Assembly (NCBI RefSeq): GCF_003258355.1 | Contig: NZ_QKPO01000005.1 | Coordinates: 124,001-188,000, forward strand | DNA from: Confluentibacter sediminis | Lineage (GTDB): Bacteria; Bacteroidota; Bacteroidia; Flavobacteriales; Flavobacteriaceae | Reading direction: 5' to 3' | DNA length: 64,000 nt | In this document: piece after piece, positions 17,253 to 26,472 of the stretch | Layout of the letters: every line of letters starts with the position of its first letter | Position numbering within the stretch: the stretch's first letter is position 1 | Notes under the pieces: generated by a model | Database searches by the model: none | What the model saw: the letters and a program-made list of their open reading frames with translations, nothing else | What the model was told of the DNA's origin: nothing | Program-made: the position numbers and the translations under genes

Positions 17253-17807
17253 ATGAATCAAAAACTTAAAACTTCTTTGGCATTCGCCAAAAACTTATTA
17301 GTAACTGGTGCTATTTCTGAAACTAGCAGACAAGTTGAAATTGATATTTGTAAACATATTTCAAAAGAAAATTCCAAAGTTATCGTTGAGTTCGGAATGG
17401 GACACGGAAATATTACCCAGGAAATACTCAACACCATCTCTCCTACTTCTAAACTTTATACCTTTGAAGTAAATAAAAGTTTTTGTAACCATGTTAAAAA
17501 TAATATTAAAGATCATCGATTAATAATTATTAATGATGGAGCAGAAAACCTTAAATTACATATAAAAGAAGATATAAATGCTGTAATATCTTCAATTCCC
17601 TTTTCCTTTTTTAGCAAAGAAAAAGGTTTATCCATTATACAAAACGCCTATGATCTTTTAGAAAACAATGCTTATTACAGTCAAGTATTGTACACAAAAT
17701 TTAACTTTAAAAAATTCCAGCAGGTATTTGAAAAATGTGAAATGACCTCGAACAAAAACTTTTTTACTGAATATATTTATCACTGTAAAAAAGTAATAAA
17801 GGTATAA
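17253..17807 (+). CDS. Class I SAM-dependent methyltransferase (phospholipid N-MTase/KsgA-like)
   Basis: A 184-residue Rossmann-fold methyltransferase: motif I VIVEFGMGHGNIT (residues about 46-58), an acidic end of beta-2 (YTFEVN), and the VISSIPFSFF motif IV. That last motif resembles the NLPY-type pocket of rRNA adenine and phospholipid N-methyltransferases. It follows the yaiO-like gene by 34 bases and ends 2 bases from the convergent hflX. It may modify a lipid or a polymer amino group. Being a housekeeping dimethyladenosine methyltransferase is less likely because it is shorter than KsgA. Confidence 0.75.
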   Translation: MNQKLKTSLAFAKNLLVTGAISETSRQVEIDICKHISKENSKVIVEFGMGHGNITQEILNTISPTSKLYTFEVNKSFCNHVKNNIKDHRLIIINDGAENLKLHIKEDINAVISSIPFSFFSKEKGLSIIQNAYDLLENNAYYSQVLYTKFNFKKFQQVFEKCEMTSNKNFFTEYIYHCKKVIKV

Positions 17808-17809
17808 AA

Positions 17810-19030
17810 TCATTCCGTTTGTTCGTAATTATAATCAGGATACAAAAACTTATTATAAGGAAAACGAGTTACGTGAATCTCTCTAACCTCATCATAAACC
17901 CGCTTTTTAAAATCTTCCAAATTCTGTTTGTTTAACGCCGAGATAAATAAAGCATTATTTTTCCCCACTCTACCCATCCAAGTACGTTTCCATTCTTCCA
18001 AGGTATAATTGGCTTCAGTTTTTTCAGCAATTAAATCATCTTTGTCAAAAGGTTCTGCCTCATAAGCATCAATCTTATTAAACACCATAATGGTTGGCTT
18101 ATCATTGCTTTTTATTTCTCCCAAAATCTTGTTTACAGACTCGATATGCTCTTCAAAATTAGGATGTGAAATATCGACTATATGAAGTAATAGATCAGCT
18201 TCTCTAACTTCATCTAGCGTACTTTTAAAGCTTTCAACCAATTGTGTTGGTAATTTTCTAATAAATCCTACGGTATCACTTAACAAAAAAGGTAAATTTT
18301 GTATCACTACTTTTCTAACGGTGGTATCTAAGGTAGCAAACAATTTGTTTTCGGCAAACACCTCACTTTTACTAATCACGTTCATTAAAGTTGATTTACC
18401 TACATTGGTATAACCTACTAGAGCGACTCTTACCATGGCACCACGATTGCCTCGTTGTACAGACATTTGCTTATCAATGGTTTTAATACGCTCTTTTAAA
18501 AGTGAAATTTTATCACGCACTATACGTCTATCTGTTTCAATTTCAGTCTCTCCAGGACCACGCATACCAATACCCCCTTTTTGACGCTCCAAATGTGTCC
18601 ACATACCTCTTAATCGTGGCAATAAATATTCACATTGTGCCAATTCTACTTGTGTTCTGGCATAACTTGTTTGAGCACGTTGCGCAAAAATATCGAGGAT
18701 TAAATTAGTTCTGTCTAATACTTTACAGTTAAGAATTTTACTAATATTTCGTTCTTGTGCAGACGATAATTCGTCATCAAAAATGGCCGTTCCAATATCA
18801 TTATCATCAATATATTGCTTTATTTCTTCAATTTTACCAGTTCCTAAAAACGTTTTAGGATTTGGTGTCTCTAATTTTTGTGTAAAGCGCTTTATAACAT
18901 CTCCGCCAGCTGTAAACGTTAAAAACTCCAACTCATCTAAATACTCTTTAGATTTATCTTCATCCTGATCTTTAGTAATAAGACCTATTAAAACAGCTCT
19001 TTCTAAAGTAATATCTTTCTTTTCTAACAT
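17810..19030 (-). CDS. hflX: Ribosome-associated GTPase HflX
   Basis: HflX binds the 50S subunit and splits stalled ribosomes under stress. The 406-residue protein has the N-terminal glycine-rich HflX domain (GGDVIKRFTQKLETPNPKTFLGTGKIEEI), a coiled linker with GMRGPGETEIETDRR, then a G domain with Walker A GYTNVGKST and DTVGF, NKID. It is full length and monocistronic, with its promoter in the 75-base divergent gap to the nuclease gene. Confidence 0.96.
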   Translation of the reverse strand: MLEKKDITLERAVLIGLITKDQDEDKSKEYLDELEFLTFTAGGDVIKRFTQKLETPNPKTFLGTGKIEEIKQYIDDNDIGTAIFDDELSSAQERNISKILNCKVLDRTNLILDIFAQRAQTSYARTQVELAQCEYLLPRLRGMWTHLERQKGGIGMRGPGETEIETDRRIVRDKISLLKERIKTIDKQMSVQRGNRGAMVRVALVGYTNVGKSTLMNVISKSEVFAENKLFATLDTTVRKVVIQNLPFLLSDTVGFIRKLPTQLVESFKSTLDEVREADLLLHIVDISHPNFEEHIESVNKILGEIKSNDKPTIMVFNKIDAYEAEPFDKDDLIAEKTEANYTLEEWKRTWMGRVGKNNALFISALNKQNLEDFKKRVYDEVREIHVTRFPYNKFLYPDYNYEQTE

Positions 19031-19046
19031 AAAAAAATTTAATGTA

Positions 19047-19054
19047 CAAAGTTA
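19047..19054 (-). promoter_or_regulatory. -7 box for hflX
   Basis: On the reverse strand TAACTTTG matches TAnnTTTG. It ends 16 bases before the hflX ATG, giving a leader of about 12 bases. Confidence 0.5.
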
Positions 19055-19105
19055 CATAATTGCATCCATTTTAATTTTTATATTTTTAGAGCTAATTTTT
19101 GATTT

Positions 19106-20077
19106 ATGGCTGATTCTTTGGAAGATAGTTTGATAAGACACAACATGCAAACCATAGCATTTTATAACTGTGAAAATTTATTTGATGTATACGACGATAA
19201 ACGAACCAATGATAATGATTACTTACCAACTTCAATAAAAAAATGGACACGCCCACGTTATGAAAATAAGCTTCGAAAATTAAGTTTTGCGATTTCAAAC
19301 ATTGGAAAAACAGAAACTGGCAAACCACCTGCCATTGTTGGTTTAGCAGAAGTTGAAAATGCAAAAGTGGTTAAGGACTTGATTGCATTTAAGCATTTAA
19401 AAGACTACGATTACCGTTATATACATTACAATTCCTTAGATGCGCGTGGTATTGATGTTGCCTTGATCTATGATAAAACTGCTTTTGAAGTGTTACATTC
19501 TGAAACGTTTACTATTAATTTGGTAGATGTTTTAGATGGCACCTTAGATTTTACCAGAGATATTTTGTTAGTTTCTGGTTTGTTAGATGGAGAAAAAATA
19601 CATGTGATTGTAAACCATTGGTCATCTAGACGCGAAGGAGAAAAAGAAACTGAGCATAAACGAATGACTTCTGCAAATAAGGTTACCGAGATTATAACAT
19701 CTTTAAGACAAAAAGATGTTCATGCTAAAATAGTTGTTATGGGAGATTTCAATGATGACCCATCTAGCAACAGTATTAAACATCTTGTAGAAACTAACCA
19801 ATTATATAACGCTACCGAAACGTTAAGGTCTTTTAGCAGAGGTTCCGCCAATCATTTTAGGCAATGGAATTTATTCGACCAGATTATTTTCTCTACTAAT
19901 TTTTTTGAGACTTCTAATAATGCATTAGAGTTTTATCAAGCCAATATTTTTGATGCCGATTTTTTAAAGCAGTTTAATGGTAGATTTAAAGGCACGCCTT
20001 TTAGAACCTATGCCGGCAAAAAATATATTGGAGGATATAGCGACCACTTCCCGGTGTATGCTATTTTTAAGAAGTAA
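19106..20077 (+). CDS. Endonuclease/exonuclease/phosphatase family protein, cytoplasmic
   Basis: A 323-residue protein of the DNase I-like EEP superfamily, with no signal peptide. Motifs are NCENLFD with the metal-binding Glu near residue 23, GLAEVEN (second Glu), VNHWSSR (catalytic His), MGDFNDDP (Asp/Asn) and C-terminal SDHFPVY (Asp-His pair). These five motifs give a metal-dependent phosphodiesterase or phosphatase. An internal ATG at 19145 fits the family's usual start (MQTIAFYNCENLFD) and may be the true one. A secreted paralogue lies at 24888. The substrate could be nucleic acid, phospholipid or sugar phosphate. Confidence 0.88.
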   Translation: MADSLEDSLIRHNMQTIAFYNCENLFDVYDDKRTNDNDYLPTSIKKWTRPRYENKLRKLSFAISNIGKTETGKPPAIVGLAEVENAKVVKDLIAFKHLKDYDYRYIHYNSLDARGIDVALIYDKTAFEVLHSETFTINLVDVLDGTLDFTRDILLVSGLLDGEKIHVIVNHWSSRREGEKETEHKRMTSANKVTEIITSLRQKDVHAKIVVMGDFNDDPSSNSIKHLVETNQLYNATETLRSFSRGSANHFRQWNLFDQIIFSTNFFETSNNALEFYQANIFDADFLKQFNGRFKGTPFRTYAGKKYIGGYSDHFPVYAIFKK

Positions 20078-20083
20078 TTTAAT

Positions 20084-20470
20084 TTACATTTGTGTACCAA
20101 TAGACCACATGTTTCCAGCTAAATCTGTAAACGTGGCTCTTTTGTCTGGGTCTCCTTCATTTTGCTTTGGCTTTTCAATAATCTCACAGCCAGCAGCAAC
20201 CACTTTTTGAAAAACGTCGTCCACATTTGGTACATATACATGCATCACCATTTTAATGGCAGGATATTTTTCGGTAGCATCACTTAGCATAATAACCGAA
20301 TCATCTATTTGAATTTCTGCATGCATAATAGTGCCGTCGGATCTTTCAAAACGTCTTAATTCTTTCGCATCAAAAATGGTTTTCATTTGTTCTATAAACT
20401 TCTGTGCACCATCAACTATAAAATATGGTGACGTAGAATTGTAGCCTGTGGGTTTAAATGGTTTATTCAT
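20084..20470 (-). CDS. VOC family protein (PhnB/glyoxalase-like)
   Basis: A 128-residue vicinal-oxygen-chelate protein with two beta-alpha-beta3 modules. The N-terminal one is STSPYFIVDGAQKFIEQMKTIF; the second is MHVYVPNVDDVFQKVVAAGCEII, with the terminal FTDLAGNMWSIGTQ motif. The form resembles PhnB-like members. Metal ligands and substrate cannot be assigned reliably. It converges on the nuclease gene with a 6-base gap. Confidence 0.85.
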   Translation of the reverse strand: MNKPFKPTGYNSTSPYFIVDGAQKFIEQMKTIFDAKELRRFERSDGTIMHAEIQIDDSVIMLSDATEKYPAIKMVMHVYVPNVDDVFQKVVAAGCEIIEKPKQNEGDPDKRATFTDLAGNMWSIGTQM

Positions 20471-20523
20471 TATTTGTTTTTATTTTATTTCATTTTCCAC
20501 TAAATTACAAACTATTCAATTAT

Positions 20524-21951
20524 TTATTGAACATAATCAATACTAACCTCATCCAATTCATAAACCCCATCAAAATTATCTTGTCCACCACCAGTGTATT
20601 TAAAAGCTATATACATGGTTCCTGTGGCACATGATAAATCAATCGTTCCAGAATTAAACCAAGGCACAAATGAATCGGTATCTTTTACCACATACGCTGC
20701 AGATAATACGCCCCAGGTAGCCGTAATAATGTTGGCTTCTGTACCATCCCAATCTAATGAATACAATACCTCTAAATAACTACTATCTGCTTGACTATTG
20801 GAAGTTTTAAAACGCAACGTTTCACCTTCTTGAGCATCTAAATCAATGGCAGGTGTTATTAACCAACCTATATTACTGTCGTCTCCAGAACTTGCTGACT
20901 GAAATCTAGCAGAGCGACCCAAAGAGGCATTGGTCGAGGTTGAAGAATAGGCTTCCCAACCTACCGAGCCAGCCTCTATATAATTCGTCCAGCCATTACC
21001 AACTATTAATTGGTTATTTTTTTGTGTTTCAAAATCTTCGTAAAACAAATTTCCTGAACCCAATGTGGTTGCAATACCACAATTTAATTCCATAGGTTCA
21101 CAACGATTTGTATCTTCAAAAATAATATCGGCAGCACTGTTTAAAATCAAGACATTAAAATCGTCACCATAATCCCGACTAAAAATACCGGTAAGACTTC
21201 CTTTATTTTGGGGAACAATCAATGATTTAAAATCAGCATAGATACTTGTTTGCAGGAATATTGAGATCCCAGAATCACAACTTTCCAATACTCTAAAACC
21301 ATCAAACTCATCAATGGATTCACTTGCAAAAGTGGCTCCTAATTCAAATCTATTGAGTTGCATATTATTTAATTGAACTAATGTATTTTCATCGGTTTCC
21401 ATTAATTCCGTTAAAGATGATATGATTTTGGGAGTAATGGTCACTACTTCGGATGTTCTGATAACTATGTTCCTATATTCAAAGGCTTGTATTTGCTCCA
21501 ATCTTTGGTCTTCACCTTTCGCAATCGTTAAGACACCATTTGATTCTCCTATGGTTAGTCCCCTTAATTTCACATACACTTTTCTACCAAACTCGTAAGT
21601 ATCAGACAAACTTCCTACATTAATATCTAATCGAATGCCAAGTCTTGGGTCATTATCAGGGTTGCTATCATCTACTTTATTTTGAATAATAAGTTCTTCA
21701 AAAAAGTTACCTGCTAAGTCGCTAGACACTACATAGCCTTCTATGTATACATCCTCATTTTCACCAATAATAGCAATTGTATTACCATTTGCAACCGCTT
21801 GGGCATACCTTTCATACAATGCTTTGAAGGTGGTTAATTTATCTGCTGGAATCGTTATATTATTTTCTTCATTTGGTATAGGAATACTATAATTACCATC
21901 ATCTACGCATGATGAAACAAAAGCCAACAAAAATAAAATCCTAATTTTCAT
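20524..21951 (-). CDS. DUF5689 surface lipoprotein
   Basis: A 475-residue lipoprotein (lipobox cysteine C15, FVSSC). Residues about 35-270 form the DUF5689 domain (IGENEDVYIEGYVVSSDLAGNFFEELIIQN, an OB-like nucleic-acid-binding-type motif). Residues about 290-475 form a jelly-roll "choice-of-anchor J"-like domain (FYEDFETQKNNQLIVGNGWTNY ... GVYELDEVSID). It is encoded 11 bases after its TonB receptor on the same strand, in the position of a SusD-like partner. Its ligand is unknown; the flanking phosphodiesterase genes suggest a phosphorylated or nucleic-acid polymer. Confidence 0.82.
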   Translation of the reverse strand: MKIRILFLLAFVSSCVDDGNYSIPIPNEENNITIPADKLTTFKALYERYAQAVANGNTIAIIGENEDVYIEGYVVSSDLAGNFFEELIIQNKVDDSNPDNDPRLGIRLDINVGSLSDTYEFGRKVYVKLRGLTIGESNGVLTIAKGEDQRLEQIQAFEYRNIVIRTSEVVTITPKIISSLTELMETDENTLVQLNNMQLNRFELGATFASESIDEFDGFRVLESCDSGISIFLQTSIYADFKSLIVPQNKGSLTGIFSRDYGDDFNVLILNSAADIIFEDTNRCEPMELNCGIATTLGSGNLFYEDFETQKNNQLIVGNGWTNYIEAGSVGWEAYSSTSTNASLGRSARFQSASSGDDSNIGWLITPAIDLDAQEGETLRFKTSNSQADSSYLEVLYSLDWDGTEANIITATWGVLSAAYVVKDTDSFVPWFNSGTIDLSCATGTMYIAFKYTGGGQDNFDGVYELDEVSIDYVQ

Positions 21952-21962
21952 ATTTTTAATTG

Positions 21963-24794
21963 TTAAAATCTAACATATACATTTACAAAATAATTAGTAC
22001 CTCTACCATACCAATATTTAGAACCAAACACTGGTTTTTGTAATGCTTGGTCATCTCTTAATTGTCTGTAATTAGCATTCCGTCCTTGTTCGAAGCCTCC
22101 TGTTTTATAAACTTCATCTAGTAGATTATTCACACTCGCAAAAAAACCGATATAATACTGGTTGACTTTCCAAGATTTTCCACCAGTAAGATTTACTACC
22201 ATATAATCATCAAAGCGTTCTTGTTTTAATAGGCTTATTGCTAAATTTTCATCATAATCTATAAAAGGAAATCCATCCACATCGGTATAAAAATTATTGG
22301 TTCTTGTGAGTGGGCTTACATCTACATAGGTGTTTTTAAAAAAATTGGCCGTCGCACCAAACCACCAATAGTCAGGGTCGCGATACTCAAAACCAATGGA
22401 ATAGGCTTCTTGTGATCCCACAGCTAGTTTGTAATTTTTTAAATAGGATTTACCTAAATACACATTCTCAAACCTGTCGGAAGACACATATAAATCGGGG
22501 TTATTGGCATAGGTATATTGCCCCATAGAAGCCGCTCCTTTTAATTTAATAGGCGAGGTTACTTGAGCTTCAACACCAAGCTCTGCACCTAAATGGTTTT
22601 TATTGATGCCCTGTAAAATTTCCTGAATAAATTCGGTATCATCATAACCAGATTGTTGAGTCCCAGAATCAGCGATAATATTACCAATCCCATCTGCAAA
22701 GAAAAAAGAGATTTCGTTAGCATTTTTAAGCTGTGTATAAAAGCCTGTAAGTTTTGCTTTTACAATAGCTGAGCGGAAAATATAACTGGCATCAAAACTG
22801 TTAATTTTCTCTTCTGAAATATTAGGAACAATGTTATGATTGGACCTGGAATTTGTATAACTATTACTTATGGATGGCGCTTTAGTAAGGTAACCTATGT
22901 TAACATCAAACACATGTTTTCCTGATAATTTATAGGTAAAACCCGTCTTGGTACCGATTCCTATAAAGGATAATTTTTTACCTTTCCCAAAGGAATTATT
23001 GGCAAAGGTTTCTAACTGAAACAAACCTTCTCGTTGATATTGAGTATTGGTTAAACTTGTAGAAGCATAAAAATCGATCTTATTATATTTAAATTGTAGT
23101 TGGGTAAATCCTGAAAACACATTGGCAAACATATTATAATTGTATGCATATTTATCGCCAACACTTACAATAGCATTTGGATTATTTAAATCGAACTGAA
23201 TACCATCAAAACTATCCACATTCAAAAAACCTGTGCCACCTAAAAGGTCTAAAACCTCAGCAAAATTCTCCGATTTTAACTTCTTGTAAGTCAAAGAAGC
23301 ATCTAATAATATATGCTCGTTTAATTCACCATTTAAAACAGTATTTAAAGTCAATTGTTTATCATCTACCCTATCTTCATAGAGCATGTAGGTAGCGTTT
23401 TTTCCTTGTTGTGCATTGGCGGTGTTAGCTTCATACATTTGATTCCAATCTATTTGTCCATCATTTAAAAAAGATTGTTCTGCTCCGTATGCAAATTCCA
23501 AATCATCTGGAAAATTACGCTCAAAATAACTGGGTAGTTTTTGGTAATAACTCGGACTTGGATTTGTTCCTCCACCTTCAAAAGATTCTTGACCATCGGA
23601 TGTAAAAACTCGTGTCGTGCCGCCGTAACCCAATCGACTATTTCCTGTTTTTCCAAATTGATAACCTATATTGGTATTCAATGAAAGTTTTTTATTTATG
23701 TTCCAATAATGGTTTAACATGATAATAGGTTCATCAACTTCTTTAATACGTGAGTTTCGTTTTTTACCATCTTGCCATCCCCAATATTCATTATATTTTA
23801 TATCTTTTAAATCGTAAACTTCTTGAGTGTTTGGTGATGATTTCCCTCTTTTGTTTGGCGCATAAATTCCTGTAATATTTAAACTGTGGTTATCATTAAA
23901 AACTTTTTCTGCCGAAACAAAAATGGAATTAGCATCATATAATGAAGCCTCTTGATACCCTTCATTTCCCCAACGTCTTCCAACTGACAATGTATAAGCC
24001 CAATTATTCTTCAACAAACCTGAACTATAGGTTGCCATAAAACGATTCGCATAACTTCTATTGCTAGAGGAGTATGTAATACGTCCACCCGCTCCCATTT
24101 GTGATGCTCTAACATTAATATTACTGGTTCCTAAAACACCTCCAAACTGGTAACTTGACGGTTTTAATCCAGATGTTAATTCTTGGTGACGCATCACATC
24201 ATTCAACCCACCCCAATTACTCCATTGTGGTCTACCATTGTAGATTTTGTTCATTTCAATTCCATTAATCAACAGGGAACCATTATCAGAATCCAAACCT
24301 CTAACTTTAAAAAATGAAGAACTAAACTCGAAAGCAGCCGTACGTTGAAACATATCTAATGACGATTGCAGTAAACCCGAAATATTGCCCAAGCCACTTT
24401 CATCATTATCGAGTTCGTCATCAGATAAGGTAATAGTAAACAAATCTTGATTTAAAGAATAATCAGCCTCTATGACCATGTCTGTGATATTAATTATTTG
24501 AAATTCATCAACAGTTATGGGATATTTAGCTGTTATATACCCTTCTTTAGAAATTATTAATATCTGTTCTCCCAAAGGTATATTGGAATAAAACCCAAAC
24601 TCACCTAAGGAATTCGTTTTAGTACTTTGATTTGTTTCTTGAATGGTAACGGTTACATCTGGAACAGGCTCAAAAGAAACCGCATGCTTAACACTGCCTT
24701 TCACAAGTGTTTTTTGTGCAAGTGCAGGTATGGACACCCCAAGGTAAAACAAAAAAATAAGGTTTAACTTTCTCAACTCTAAATTAATAAACAA
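21963..24794 (-). CDS. TonB-dependent receptor with carboxypeptidase-like N-terminal domain
   Basis: A 943-residue outer-membrane receptor. After the signal peptide (ending VSIPALAQ), residues about 28-115 are a carboxypeptidase-regulatory-like domain (KGSVKHAVSFEPVPDVTVTI). Residues about 140-235 are the plug (FKVRGLDSDNGSLLINGIEMNKIYNGRPQWSNWGGLNDV). The rest is a 22-strand barrel ending NYFVNVYVRF. It pairs with the DUF5689 lipoprotein downstream and lies back to back with a secreted EEP phosphodiesterase. Imported ligand unknown. Confidence 0.92.
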   Translation of the reverse strand: MFINLELRKLNLIFLFYLGVSIPALAQKTLVKGSVKHAVSFEPVPDVTVTIQETNQSTKTNSLGEFGFYSNIPLGEQILIISKEGYITAKYPITVDEFQIINITDMVIEADYSLNQDLFTITLSDDELDNDESGLGNISGLLQSSLDMFQRTAAFEFSSSFFKVRGLDSDNGSLLINGIEMNKIYNGRPQWSNWGGLNDVMRHQELTSGLKPSSYQFGGVLGTSNINVRASQMGAGGRITYSSSNRSYANRFMATYSSGLLKNNWAYTLSVGRRWGNEGYQEASLYDANSIFVSAEKVFNDNHSLNITGIYAPNKRGKSSPNTQEVYDLKDIKYNEYWGWQDGKKRNSRIKEVDEPIIMLNHYWNINKKLSLNTNIGYQFGKTGNSRLGYGGTTRVFTSDGQESFEGGGTNPSPSYYQKLPSYFERNFPDDLEFAYGAEQSFLNDGQIDWNQMYEANTANAQQGKNATYMLYEDRVDDKQLTLNTVLNGELNEHILLDASLTYKKLKSENFAEVLDLLGGTGFLNVDSFDGIQFDLNNPNAIVSVGDKYAYNYNMFANVFSGFTQLQFKYNKIDFYASTSLTNTQYQREGLFQLETFANNSFGKGKKLSFIGIGTKTGFTYKLSGKHVFDVNIGYLTKAPSISNSYTNSRSNHNIVPNISEEKINSFDASYIFRSAIVKAKLTGFYTQLKNANEISFFFADGIGNIIADSGTQQSGYDDTEFIQEILQGINKNHLGAELGVEAQVTSPIKLKGAASMGQYTYANNPDLYVSSDRFENVYLGKSYLKNYKLAVGSQEAYSIGFEYRDPDYWWFGATANFFKNTYVDVSPLTRTNNFYTDVDGFPFIDYDENLAISLLKQERFDDYMVVNLTGGKSWKVNQYYIGFFASVNNLLDEVYKTGGFEQGRNANYRQLRDDQALQKPVFGSKYWYGRGTNYFVNVYVRF

Positions 24795-24887
24795 TACAAA
24801 AAAAATAAAAATTAATTTAAATTGAAAGAAATAACCACATACTTAATAGGATTTATTTTATATTTATATAATACATTTCCAATATTT

Positions 24888-25934
24888 ATGAGATTGTTAA
24901 AATTCTGTTTATTTTTTATGATTATTTCAATTCTTGAAGCTCAAGAACAAAAAACTTTTAAAATACATACCATTGCCTTTTATAATCTAGAAAATTTATT
25001 TGATACCATAAATGACCCTAATAAATTTGATGAATCAAGTCCTATTATGGAATTAAAGGCAAATCGTTCTGAAGTCTATAAAAAGAAAGTAAAAAATATG
25101 GCTCGTGTTTTAGGCGATATCGGAAAGGAAATTCCAAACAATTCACCAGCAATTATTGGAATTTCTGAAATTGAAAATCGAGAAGTGATTGAAGATGTTA
25201 TAAGCGATTCTGTACTTAGAGAAAAAAATTATGGTATTGTCCATTATCCATCACCTGACCTTAGAGGTATTGATGTAGCGTTACTTTATCAAAAGCAACT
25301 TTTTACGCCTATTAGTACAAGTAGCCATGAACTCAAAATTTATGATCATATCACTCGGAAAAGGATTTACACCAGGGATCAATTATTAGTAAGCGGAAAT
25401 TTAGAAGGAGACCTTATTCATATTATAGTGAATCATTGGCCATCTAGAAGTGGTGGTGAAGCAAAAAGCAAATACAACCGTTTGGCCGCTGCCAAACTAT
25501 GTAAACATTTAGTAGATTCACTACAGGTTATAGATCCTTATGCTAAAGTTTTTATCATGGGGGATTTAAATGATGACCCAACAAATGCCAGTATAAAAAA
25601 GGGGTTGGGTACTCAAAAAGACAAAGACAAAGTTGATTTTAAAGGCATTTACAATCCATACGAAAATTTCTTTAGAGATGGTTTAGGAACTACGGCTTAT
25701 AGAGATGCCTGGAGCCTATTTGACCAGATAATGGTAACCAAACCTTTATTGGAAAAAGATTATACTTCTTTTCAATTTTATAAAGCTGGTATTTATAATA
25801 AAGAATATTTAATAACAAGCAAAGGCACATACAAAGGTTATCCTTTTAGAAGTTGGTCTGATGGTGGATTTTCAGGTGGGTTTAGCGACCACTTCCCTGT
25901 ATATGTTTATGTGATTAAAGAAGTTAATAATTAA
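24888..25934 (+). CDS. Secreted endonuclease/exonuclease/phosphatase family protein
   Basis: A 348-residue EEP-superfamily enzyme from the ATG at 24888, chosen because it gives a clean signal peptide (MRLLKFCLFFMIISILEAQ). A TTG start 66 bases upstream adds an unlikely hydrophobic extension. Motifs match its paralogue at 19106: NLENLFD, GISEIEN, VNHWPSR, MGDLNDDP and SDHFPVY. The residues for metal-dependent phosphoester hydrolysis are complete. It is periplasmic or surface located and divergent from the TonB receptor/DUF5689 pair, which suggests a hydrolyse-then-import arrangement. Its stop overlaps the next, convergent gene by 4 bases. Confidence 0.88.
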   Translation: MRLLKFCLFFMIISILEAQEQKTFKIHTIAFYNLENLFDTINDPNKFDESSPIMELKANRSEVYKKKVKNMARVLGDIGKEIPNNSPAIIGISEIENREVIEDVISDSVLREKNYGIVHYPSPDLRGIDVALLYQKQLFTPISTSSHELKIYDHITRKRIYTRDQLLVSGNLEGDLIHIIVNHWPSRSGGEAKSKYNRLAAAKLCKHLVDSLQVIDPYAKVFIMGDLNDDPTNASIKKGLGTQKDKDKVDFKGIYNPYENFFRDGLGTTAYRDAWSLFDQIMVTKPLLEKDYTSFQFYKAGIYNKEYLITSKGTYKGYPFRSWSDGGFSGGFSDHFPVYVYVIKEVNN

Positions 25935-26371
25935 GCCAGCCACATACTCCAAGGAATTCTAGACAGTAACAATACAAGAGCTATACTATAAAAAATAGCG
26001 ATTGTTTTTAATTTAGATTTTGAAGTCAGTTTCTTTTTATGTTTTGAATAACCTATAGTGATTAAAGCAACAGCTACAATGTTTACAAAAGGATGCTCAA
26101 CAAGATACAATCTATAAATGGAATCTTTCATAACACCACCCATCCCCAATTCGCTAAAAGCTTGTAATCTTGGTGATACAAAATATAATATGAACCCAAT
26201 TAATAATTGAATATGTGAAGTTATTAACGTGAATAAAGAGATTCTAAAATCTTTAGCTTCATATTCTTTATCTGCAAATGTTTTATATAATGCATTAAAT
26301 GTTGCCAATATTAATACGATAAGTACTAGATAAGCCCAATAAGAATGTAGCATTTTAACGGTGTTGTACAT
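25931..26371 (-). CDS. Four-helix integral membrane protein (cytochrome b-like family)
   Basis: A 146-residue membrane protein with four predicted helices (residues about 10-28, 44-65, 92-108, 122-141). Conserved-looking histidines are His9 in MLHSYWAY, His53 in TSHIQLLIGF and His92 in VEHPFVNI, which could bind heme. Homologues in Flavobacteriia are often labelled "cytochrome B" and sometimes, wrongly, "50S ribosomal protein L27". A start at the internal ATG (26353) is possible. Function unproven. Confidence 0.75.
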   Translation of the reverse strand: MYNTVKMLHSYWAYLVLIVLILATFNALYKTFADKEYEAKDFRISLFTLITSHIQLLIGFILYFVSPRLQAFSELGMGGVMKDSIYRLYLVEHPFVNIVAVALITIGYSKHKKKLTSKSKLKTIAIFYSIALVLLLSRIPWSMWLA

Positions 26372-26421
26372 GATAATTTAATTTAAATTTTAGAATAAAC
26401 AAATGTAATAATTTATAGCAT

Positions 26422-26450
26422 AAAAAAACCGCTTCAAACGAAGCGGTTTT
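26422..26450 (-). terminator. Intrinsic terminator after the 857-residue TonB receptor gene
   Basis: An 11-bp perfect stem (arms 26425-26435 and 26440-26450, AAAACCGCTTC) encloses a 4-base loop and is followed by seven Ts on the minus strand. It could also work for the opposite strand. Confidence 0.9.
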
Positions 26451-26472
26451 GACATTTTATAATTTTATTTTA

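Noticed and set aside
25931-26371. 50S ribosomal protein L27
   Set aside because: A label seen on homologues; the protein is a four-helix membrane protein with no L27 motif.
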